Origin: Thermoplasmata archaeon
Lineage (GTDB): Archaea > Thermoplasmatota > Thermoplasmata > Lutacidiplasmatales > SKW197
Direction: 5' to 3'
Assembly: GCA_026414225.1 (NCBI GenBank)
Contig: JAOAJK010000003.1
Span: 1 to 64,000 of the forward strand
Length of the DNA: 64,000 bases
The first letter of the stretch is position 1. Each line of letters opens with the position of its first letter. Position numbers and translations under genes: made by a program. The notes below the pieces were generated by a model, which was given only the letters and a program-made list of their open reading frames with translations, was not told the DNA's origin and made no database searches. Below are positions 20,165 through 28,265 of the stretch, in pieces.

Positions 20165-21220
20165 ATGGAGGCAATTCTTGAAAAAGATATTGCCATAATA
20201 AATAACCCCTCCGAGGCATCCCAGATTTACAACAAGGGACATTTTGGCGAACCCCAGTCTGGTGGCTCCCTCGTGCTTGACCTTTTTGAAACCGCTTACC
20301 TCCTCGAGTTCAGGAAATTTGAGTTGAAAGATGCGGACGGGCGAACCTACACGCTCCAGGACATGATTAACTACGGTTCAAAGAAAGAAAAAACCTTTGA
20401 AATCAAGTACATCGTTTACAGGGATATGAGGACAAGGGGTTATGTCCTGAAGAAAGGAAACGGCGAGATTCACTTTCTCGTATATCCAAGAGGCAGCATT
20501 CCCACAAAGACACCTGCAAAGTTCTGGATGCTTGCAATTTCTGAGAGGCAGGTATTTGACTACGGCAAGCTCTATTCCCTTCTTGAGGCTGCATGTGCCC
20601 AGAGAAAGGAGGTCCTGCTCGGTGTTGTCGATGAGGAAAGCGATATCACCTATTATTCGGTGAAAAATTCAGTGCCGAAAGGTGGGTTTACGGAGACTGG
20701 AGAGCCAATGGCTACTGGCGTGTTTATTGAGGACAGGGTCATGGTGTTTGATGAAAACGAGTCCAGAGCCCTGTATTCCGCTGGCTTCTACGGCCACATG
20801 GTCGGCACCCGCCTCCAGCTCTCGCTCACCGAAGCTTACTATCTCTGCGAAGAAGGGCGGCTGAGGGTGATGGATGCGAGGAGCCAGAAGGAGCTGAATG
20901 TCGGGGACTTTCTGAAAAAATGCAGGAAAATCCAGAAGGATTTTGACGAAAGGTTGAGAGTTTACAGGGAGCTCAAGTCAAGGAACCTGATTGTGAAAAC
21001 CGGGTTCAAGTATGGCACCCATTTCAGAGCTTACGAGGACGACCCTGACAAAACCCATGCAAAGTATTTGGTCCATGCTTTGAAGAGAAATTACCGGGGC
21101 TCCTGGCCCGACATAAGCGGGGCTGTGCGTCTGGCACATGGAGTCAGAAAGACAATTGTTTTTGCTGGCGTCGGGGAACAGAAAATAACCTACCTATCGC
21201 TGGAAAGGACAAGACCGTGA
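20165..21220 (+). CDS. endA: tRNA-splicing endonuclease, bilobal (fused two-domain) type
   Basis: 351 aa; C-terminal half has the catalytic pattern (LIVKTGFKYGTHFRAY, DKTHAKYLVHAL, GVRKTIVFA); N-terminal half resembles a degenerate copy (GYVLKKGNGEIHFLVYPRG). Confidence 0.88.
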   Translation: MEAILEKDIAIINNPSEASQIYNKGHFGEPQSGGSLVLDLFETAYLLEFRKFELKDADGRTYTLQDMINYGSKKEKTFEIKYIVYRDMRTRGYVLKKGNGEIHFLVYPRGSIPTKTPAKFWMLAISERQVFDYGKLYSLLEAACAQRKEVLLGVVDEESDITYYSVKNSVPKGGFTETGEPMATGVFIEDRVMVFDENESRALYSAGFYGHMVGTRLQLSLTEAYYLCEEGRLRVMDARSQKELNVGDFLKKCRKIQKDFDERLRVYRELKSRNLIVKTGFKYGTHFRAYEDDPDKTHAKYLVHALKRNYRGSWPDISGAVRLAHGVRKTIVFAGVGEQKITYLSLERTRP

Positions 21221-21242
21221 AAAATAATTGTTGAGAAAAAGT

Positions 21243-21866
21243 TTAAGAGTATTTCAGCTTCAGCACATTCACCTGCGTCCTGCGCTCTCTTCTCCAGTGG
21301 GCATGTCTGCTGGGCCTGAGATTCTCCGCGCCCTTGCCCTTCCACCGGAGCCCCCTACCACGTTTCCCCGCGGCAGTTAAACCCCTGTAAACCCTGCCTC
21401 TCTGGGTGTTCCTGCCTATCCAGTTTATTTTCGGGTCGCGCATTATCGCAGGATGCCAGGGATCTACCAGAATGACCTCAAAGTACTTGTGCTTTCCATC
21501 CTCGCCCACCCAGTAAGAATTGAGCACTTCCAGGTTCGGGTATTTCTTGTTGGCCCTTTCCTCCGCAATCCATCGCAAGCTCTTCTTCACTGTCATCTTG
21601 AGGATACCCTTGTGCTTGGGTCTTCTCCCTGCTTTTATCGCCCGCTTCTGCAGATTGCCCCGCCTGACCCGCACCCTTACCAGCACGAAACCCTGTTTGG
21701 CTTTATACCCGAGTGCCCTTGCCCTGTCCAGCCGTGTGGGTTTCTCGATTCTCGTGCAGGCCTCCTGCTGCCTCCACTGAATCATCCGTTCCTTCAGTAA
21801 CCTGTCCACATACGAGTCATCGAGGTCTTTCCAGGCATCTCTGATATACTGGTACATCCCTTTCAT
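21243..21866 (-). CDS. rpl15e: Ribosomal protein L15e (eL15)
   Basis: [10 protein letters not shown]...[31 protein letters not shown]...[33 protein letters not shown]. Confidence 0.96.
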   Translation of the reverse strand: MKGMYQYIRDAWKDLDDSYVDRLLKERMIQWRQQEACTRIEKPTRLDRARALGYKAKQGFVLVRVRVRRGNLQKRAIKAGRRPKHKGILKMTVKKSLRWIAEERANKKYPNLEVLNSYWVGEDGKHKYFEVILVDPWHPAIMRDPKINWIGRNTQRGRVYRGLTAAGKRGRGLRWKGKGAENLRPSRHAHWRRERRTQVNVLKLKYS

Positions 21867-21893
21867 GGTATCACACCCTGTTCGCACTCCACA

Positions 21894-22076
21894 TTACTTC
21901 ATTGTGATTGCCTGCACTGGACATGCATCCACGCATGCCCCGCAGTCTATGCACGAATCAGGGTTTACAATCTTGGACTTGCCATCTGCAATCTCATAGA
22001 CCTTCGGGTCTGCGGGACATACATCCACGCAACTGCCGCAACCGATGCATTTCTCTTCATCCACTACAGTTGGCAT
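21894..22076 (-). CDS. Ferredoxin, 2[4Fe-4S]
   Basis: 60 aa, MPTVVDEEKCIGCGSCVDVCPADPKVYE...PDSCIDCGACVDACPVQAITMK; start trimmed from the ORF track. Confidence 0.93.
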   Translation of the reverse strand: MPTVVDEEKCIGCGSCVDVCPADPKVYEIADGKSKIVNPDSCIDCGACVDACPVQAITMK

Positions 22077-22291
22077 TTTGACACATCCTGCACAAATTGT
22101 GCGAACTCTCCATACACATTTTGTATATAATACTTTGTTTTGAGGTACAAGGCAGCGGAACGCTGCCGCGGGTTCTGGCATCAAAAAAATTAGTGGACAT
22201 GGAGAAACTGGGTCTGTTGCCAGTATCTCCCGATTGCCTTGCAAAACCCTTATATACACGGTTCACTATTGAAAGATACACAGGTGGAAAG

Positions 22292-22681
22292 ATGAAAGCA
22301 AGAAGTGGACACATTCTGATAAAGGGAAAAGTGGACTGGTACAAGCTCCAGGATGTTTATAGCGAGGTGTTCACTACCTTTCTTAAGGAAACCAAGCAAT
22401 GGAATGAAAATGAACCAGAACTCAATGATGTGCTTCTGTGCATGAACATTATGGACATTCAGAGAAACCGTAAACCGGAGGGTTACAATCGCCCCGGTTT
22501 CATGCGGCTCTTCTTCCCGATAAGGGAGGATGGACGGATTGAGTTCTGCATCTACAGAAATTCAAAGTGTGCGGAAGTGGTGAACATCACCCAGGACATT
22601 GCAAAAATTCTCGAGAAAAATGGCATTGAAAGTGAGGTTATTTTTGACAAGATGCTTCTCCATGCGAATAAGAAAAAGTAG
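22292..22681 (+). CDS. Uncharacterised protein (129 aa)
   Basis: MKARSGHILIKGKVDWYKLQDVYSEVF...; TATA-like cttatatac about 40 nt upstream supports the internal start. Confidence 0.65.
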   Translation: MKARSGHILIKGKVDWYKLQDVYSEVFTTFLKETKQWNENEPELNDVLLCMNIMDIQRNRKPEGYNRPGFMRLFFPIREDGRIEFCIYRNSKCAEVVNITQDIAKILEKNGIESEVIFDKMLLHANKKK

Positions 22682-22697
22682 TAGCGGTAAGAATTTT

Positions 22698-25600
22698 TCA
22701 GTATTTTTGCTGCGGGTTCTGGGGTTGCTGCGGGTAGGGTGAGCCAGGTTGCTGCGGTGGATAACCACCAGGCGGCGGTTGATAGTAGGGCTGCTGGTAG
22801 TAGGGTGGTTGCTGGACCTGCTGGGGCTTTGGAGGTTTGCGGGCATGGAGGGCGTAAGCTACTGCACAGATGACAACCACAACCAGTAAAAGCCCAACCA
22901 TCACGATAAGCCATAATGGGATCTCGCCTAAAAATCCAGATGGAGGTGTCCCGGTTTCTATGTTCACAATCAGCAACTCGGTGGTTGCATTTCCCTCCTT
23001 GAAGTTCTCCTTGGCTGCACTCACGGCAATTCTCACAGTGGTATTGCCGCTCACCTCGGGGGCTTTGAATTCCACAACGAGTTTCCCGCCGGCATCAGTG
23101 AAGTCCGTTTTTGTGAAATAGGTTCTGTTTTCGTCCGAAATTACGATGGAAACCTCCGCATCTTCCACACCGTTTCCGTCCGCACTCACTATAGTGACCA
23201 GCTCCACAGTGCTACCCTCGTTCACAGTCGTGTTTACCAGGATTTCAACGAGAAGCTGGAGCATCGGAAGCACCGTAATGTTAACGGTGCCCGTGCATTT
23301 CTTGTAGCCGGCTTTCTCCGCCATAACCGTGATGGTTGCGGTTGTAGGGACATCCACAATTGCGGGAGAGTACACAACAGGAGTCATAGGGGTACCGGCA
23401 GCATTGGTTTTTGTGGTTTCTGGCACTACAATTCCCAGGGTGGTAGTTATCGTGAGATTTGCCCCGCCGACAGGTGAGGTCCCTACGGTCACAAGAATCC
23501 CGATTTCCATTGTTTCGTAGCACATCATCGTCCCCTTCTCCACCGAGAGGTTGAGCTTAAGCGTTGCTAGCTCTGGGTACACATTCACCGTGAGGTTAAG
23601 CATTGCACTGGTGTAACCGCTCCTGGTGACATAGATTCTTAACATGCACTCCGTCACCGTTGTCACATACGGAGCCGTTACATTTGTGGTGAAAATTCCA
23701 GCGGTGGTGAATCCGTCGGTTTTGTTCACTGCGAGTCCATTGGTTGCCTCAATGTGGATAGAAGCACTATCAACTGGTTGATTTGCTTCGTCCTTCACCG
23801 AGACATTGAGTTCCGCGGTTTCGTTAGAATTGAGCGCATCAGGGATTAGTGTGGCATTCATGTAGAGAGGGGGCAGCACTATTTTTATATCCATCTGGGT
23901 GGTTCCATTCGCATACCCCTGTTTCGCGGCAATCACATTGATTGTCACCACTGTTTCTGCGGTCACAACCGGTGCGGTATAGACCGCGGCAAATTCGCCA
24001 GTGAGATTTGTTTTTCCTGTCTGGGGACTTACACTTCCCGAGGCGGTGGTGAGAACCACATCTGCATCGGAAATGGAGGTACCTGATTCGGTGACAGTTA
24101 CAAGCAGATTTGAGCTGCCTCCAGACCTTACTACTGTGGGCTCTGCTTTAATCTTCACCACCAGCGATTTTTCGTAAACCGTGACATCGTAAACTGGAGT
24201 GGCGTTCAGGTTTCCACAGAGGTCCTTTGCCTCAATATAATAGCTCAGTCCTCCAACGGTTACAGCAGTGCCTGGAATGGTGGCAGTATAGTTGCTGCTT
24301 ACATTAGACATCAGGATGCTGGTATATCCCGGGTCAGAGGTCTTTTTGTAATGCACCATTGCCTCCTTCACACCCTTGTTATCGGTGATAACCGCGTCGA
24401 TTTTTATGCTCGCGCCTGCAAGCCATGAGGTTACGGGGGTGTGCACAATTTCCGGCTTTACAGGGTCAGCATGGGCGTTGTCCAGTGTAAAATTGGAATC
24501 GGACATATCAAAAGCCGTCAGGTTCTGGGCATCCACCGCATATATTCCTATTCTGTAGTTGGGCCCGTCCTGGAGTCCCCAGGTATCCCACGCATAGCTG
24601 CCCTGCGAAGCTGGAATGTTGCGGGCAATCTCAATCCAGGTGGTTCCATTGTCCGTGGAATAAAAGAGGTCCACGGTGTTTGCCCCTGCAACACTCCAGG
24701 TTATGCTCACGGTGCCCGACACATTTTCCCCGCCATTTGGTGATGTCACCGTGACTGAAGGAGGGGACGAGCCAGTCAAAAACTTCAGAATTTTATCCAT
24801 TATATCGTTTCTGGCATTCGTGTCCTGAATGTCCTCAAATGCAAACGCAAAGTAAACCATCCTATAGCCACCTGAATATCTTATGGCTGCATCAGTTTTT
24901 CCGCTTACCTGCCCGTATGAATTAAAAGTGTCCTGCTGGAAGGAAACAGTACCGCCGTTGTTTGTGATGTCATCAGGGTAGAATCCGTAATTCATGTTAT
25001 CTTTTATCAAAGTGCCGGCAGTGTAGGCATCACCTATCGGGTCGCCTGCCTGTCCGTAAATATTTGACTGTGTTGGCGGGTTGGTTGTACTATCGGAGGG
25101 CACATCTCGGTTATAGGTGGCATGCAGGTAGTTCGTGTAGAAGGACTGCTCGGACGCAGTGCCCCCATTGGCAAATATATCCCAGCCAATGTCCTGGCCT
25201 GAAACAAACAGATTGCCTCCTGCATCCAGGTAGGCCTTCAGGATGTTGGTTTCATTCTGCCTCAGCTGGGGATAACATTCACTCGTGTGCCATACAATTG
25301 CCTTGAAATTCCCCATTGCGTAAATATTGGGTGCACCTTGGGTGTTGTAGTCCCAGTAACCGAGCAGCCAGCCCTTGCTCTCAATCGCATCCGAATAGTA
25401 TTTATCCAGATTCACGCCAGAATCATCGTCGACCAGCAGGATGTTGCCCCGCTTCGTGGTGAAGGTGAAATGCGCTCCGTTGTTATCCTCAAGTGTGGGA
25501 TGCCCTGAGGGGTCCGTGGAAAGCACATCAAATACATAGGTGGTATCAGGCATCAAGCCGATGAGTTTGAGGGAATGATGCAAAACACTGGTGTTGGCGG

Positions 25601-28148
25601 AAACCGTGGTGACCGGCGAAGCGGTTCCGTATTTAACTGTTGAATCTGCGGTCTCATCGGTATCCCACTCAATCACCGCGCTGGTAGCGGTAATACCCAT
25701 CACACGCACATTTGAAATTTTCGGAGGTACAGTGTCTGCAACCGCACGGGCAATGGCATACCAACCAGGTGCAGAAGGGTCAGCATAGGCAGCAAAAATA
25801 TCATCACCATTGGAAATCTGAAGAACCCCTGGGGCATCGGTGAGTGAGGTGTTAATCTTGCCCACAAATTTCTTTGAACCGGGTGTTATTTCCGTCAGCG
25901 TCACGGTTTCAGGGGTTTTCTCCGTGGTGCTGTTGATTCCTACAGATACCGTGCTTGTGGTGGTATCAAAATCCCGGACCGTGATTGTAATCGTATCATT
26001 TTCTTTGTAAACATTCTTGTCCAGTGAGATTTCTCCCCGTGTATCATCCACACCCCCAGTAATCACTAGAGAGAAGGGCTGGGGGCCATTGGGCACATTA
26101 GTCCCGATAACCCGCACTATCCAGACCCCTGTTGCTGGTGTGTTTATGTAAACACATTCCTCCACATTGGTGCTGTCCGCGGTGCCTCCAGATACGGACT
26201 CACTGTTCGAAAACACATTTCCGAGATAGGTTGTGTTCGTCGGCGAAATTACCACGAGGTCCAGGTTGTTTACGATGTCCTTGGCCGCAGGGGGATAGCC
26301 AGGGTAATCAGTCCATACAAGCACACACCTGAGAGGTACCGAGCTTGAGGAGACATAGTAGGCATATTCTGCACTCTGGCCTGTGCCTATTCCATTCGTG
26401 TTATCCACTATTCTGAGTTTTCTCGTGTCTCCCGCAAAGTAAAGCGAATCTTCGAGGTTGATTATGCCCCACCCCTGGTTGTTATCGGGTATGTTTGTTG
26501 TCATTTTTCTTGCACCCGCAATCAGAGTGGCTTTGATCAAAGAGGCGGAGGGCGTGATTGCGTTCGATGAAACCTTGTTTCCTGTTGGATACCAGCCCTC
26601 CGTGTAATACTGGCGCACAAGGGCGGCACCGCCAGCCGTGGTGGGTGTAGCCATTGAAGTTCCGCTCATCGAAAGATAACCTGAGTTGTTCGAATTCTTT
26701 ATGCCGTCGGAATCCGCGGAAATTATGCTGTCCCCAGGGGCACAAACAGTCGGCTTCCTCCGTCCATCCGCGGTTGGGCCCCTGCTTGAAAAACTTGTCA
26801 CTGCTGAACCATCATGGGCAGTTGCACCCACCGTGACAATGTTCTTTGCAGTGCCCGGGTTTCCAACCGTATAACCAGAGGGCCCGCTGTTACCTGCGGC
26901 AAAGAGGATGAGCATGTCCTTGTGGTTCCACATAAACTCATCCGTCTGCTGCGCCTCTGTGCCGTAATCGTTGTTGGAATCGCCCCAGGAATTGGAGTGC
27001 AGCCTTGCCCCGTCATTGTACGCCCACTGGTAAAGGGTGTTGAGGTTTGAGGGTATCGCAAGGGAATCCCCAGAGCCACCTATATCTGTAAATGAAATTT
27101 TGGCACTCGGGGCCATCCCCCTGCCGTTTGCATTCGTGCCCCCCACATAGGAGTTATTTCCTGCAATTGTGCCTGCCACATGGGTCCCATGCCCTGAGCT
27201 TGCAAGGTCATAATCGTTAACATAAACATGGTAGTTCACAATTTTTCTGTGCTGTAGGTCGGGTGGCTGGGAGCCGGCAGGGTTGCTGTACCTTATCTGG
27301 TACCGGCTCGGGTCCCTGAAGGCCTCATGGTCCCAGTCAATTCCAGTATCGCTCTCCCCGACAATCTGCCCATCTCCGTAAAGCCCCCTGTTCCAGATTG
27401 GTGTGTTTCCGCTCGTGCCTGACTGGATCACACCTGCAGCGACCGAATTGAAGAGCCGTACTGGGTACCATTTTTCAATCCATGCAACTGTGGGAATGTG
27501 TGCCACGAGGGGCAGGTGATCGGATGTCAGCACTGTGTTGATTATGTGAAAATTGCCACCTTCCTCCGCGGCAATCACCTCAACTCCGACCCTTTTCAGA
27601 ATGGCTACGGTTCTCTGAAGATTTTCATTCCCGAACACCAGAATTTTGACCCGCGTCTCCTCCTCAATGTTCCACAGGTCTGGGTGGACTTTGTAGTAGG
27701 GCTGGTAAATCCCGACCCATCTCACAAATCCGAGGGAGGCAACTGTGTCCAGCACAAATTTGTCCATTTTCACGATGAAGGCGTAGTTGGGAAGATAACT
27801 TACAATTTTGGCACCTGTGCTTTCAAGCGCCATTTTCCATTCATCTCTGACGTTTCCCTGCATCTGGACGATGTAATACCCGGGAAAACTGTTCGGATAC
27901 TCCTGAATTTTCATAACTGGTGGTATTTCCGGCTCAGATTTCAGAGGGTCGAAGTTGCTTGCCTTCAAAAGAATTCGAAAGTCGCAGGGCGTTTCTGCCT
28001 GCTCCATCGCCGCTTGATTTATTTCCTCCTGCTTTTTCATCCGATTTGTCCAAGCATAACCATGAAACGGCAGAAGCACAGTCAGGCCATGTAGAAGTAA
28101 CAAGCACAGCACCAGAAATGCAAATGCCCTTTTCCACATTTTTATCAC
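22698..28148 (-). CDS. Large secreted/membrane-anchored S8 subtilisin-like protease with Ig/invasin-like repeats, C-terminal TM helix and Pro/Gln/Tyr-rich tail
   Basis: 1816 aa; signal peptide; catalytic DTGIDWDH, SSGHGTHVAGTIAG, SGTSMATPTTAG; fibronectin/Ig-like repeats; TM LWLIVMVGLLLVVVVICAVAYAL then PPKPQQVQQPPYYQQPYYQPPPGGYPPQQ. Confidence 0.93.
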   Translation of the reverse strand: MIKMWKRAFAFLVLCLLLLHGLTVLLPFHGYAWTNRMKKQEEINQAAMEQAETPCDFRILLKASNFDPLKSEPEIPPVMKIQEYPNSFPGYYIVQMQGNVRDEWKMALESTGAKIVSYLPNYAFIVKMDKFVLDTVASLGFVRWVGIYQPYYKVHPDLWNIEEETRVKILVFGNENLQRTVAILKRVGVEVIAAEEGGNFHIINTVLTSDHLPLVAHIPTVAWIEKWYPVRLFNSVAAGVIQSGTSGNTPIWNRGLYGDGQIVGESDTGIDWDHEAFRDPSRYQIRYSNPAGSQPPDLQHRKIVNYHVYVNDYDLASSGHGTHVAGTIAGNNSYVGGTNANGRGMAPSAKISFTDIGGSGDSLAIPSNLNTLYQWAYNDGARLHSNSWGDSNNDYGTEAQQTDEFMWNHKDMLILFAAGNSGPSGYTVGNPGTAKNIVTVGATAHDGSAVTSFSSRGPTADGRRKPTVCAPGDSIISADSDGIKNSNNSGYLSMSGTSMATPTTAGGAALVRQYYTEGWYPTGNKVSSNAITPSASLIKATLIAGARKMTTNIPDNNQGWGIINLEDSLYFAGDTRKLRIVDNTNGIGTGQSAEYAYYVSSSSVPLRCVLVWTDYPGYPPAAKDIVNNLDLVVISPTNTTYLGNVFSNSESVSGGTADSTNVEECVYINTPATGVWIVRVIGTNVPNGPQPFSLVITGGVDDTRGEISLDKNVYKENDTITITVRDFDTTTSTVSVGINSTTEKTPETVTLTEITPGSKKFVGKINTSLTDAPGVLQISNGDDIFAAYADPSAPGWYAIARAVADTVPPKISNVRVMGITATSAVIEWDTDETADSTVKYGTASPVTTVSANTSVLHHSLKLIGLMPDTTYVFDVLSTDPSGHPTLEDNNGAHFTFTTKRGNILLVDDDSGVNLDKYYSDAIESKGWLLGYWDYNTQGAPNIYAMGNFKAIVWHTSECYPQLRQNETNILKAYLDAGGNLFVSGQDIGWDIFANGGTASEQSFYTNYLHATYNRDVPSDSTTNPPTQSNIYGQAGDPIGDAYTAGTLIKDNMNYGFYPDDITNNGGTVSFQQDTFNSYGQVSGKTDAAIRYSGGYRMVYFAFAFEDIQDTNARNDIMDKILKFLTGSSPPSVTVTSPNGGENVSGTVSITWSVAGANTVDLFYSTDNGTTWIEIARNIPASQGSYAWDTWGLQDGPNYRIGIYAVDAQNLTAFDMSDSNFTLDNAHADPVKPEIVHTPVTSWLAGASIKIDAVITDNKGVKEAMVHYKKTSDPGYTSILMSNVSSNYTATIPGTAVTVGGLSYYIEAKDLCGNLNATPVYDVTVYEKSLVVKIKAEPTVVRSGGSSNLLVTVTESGTSISDADVVLTTASGSVSPQTGKTNLTGEFAAVYTAPVVTAETVVTINVIAAKQGYANGTTQMDIKIVLPPLYMNATLIPDALNSNETAELNVSVKDEANQPVDSASIHIEATNGLAVNKTDGFTTAGIFTTNVTAPYVTTVTECMLRIYVTRSGYTSAMLNLTVNVYPELATLKLNLSVEKGTMMCYETMEIGILVTVGTSPVGGANLTITTTLGIVVPETTKTNAAGTPMTPVVYSPAIVDVPTTATITVMAEKAGYKKCTGTVNITVLPMLQLLVEILVNTTVNEGSTVELVTIVSADGNGVEDAEVSIVISDENRTYFTKTDFTDAGGKLVVEFKAPEVSGNTTVRIAVSAAKENFKEGNATTELLIVNIETGTPPSGFLGEIPLWLIVMVGLLLVVVVICAVAYALHARKPPKPQQVQQPPYYQQPYYQPPPGGYPPQQPGSPYPQQPQNPQQKY

Positions 28149-28265
28149 GGGAATAGAATGGGCTTAAAGGTATTTAACTCTTACTCAACCCCTGGCATCC
28201 AGCCCAACAATTCCAGACAGTATTTCAAGAAAATCGTTAAATATCCCTTTCACCTCCCTTTAGAT

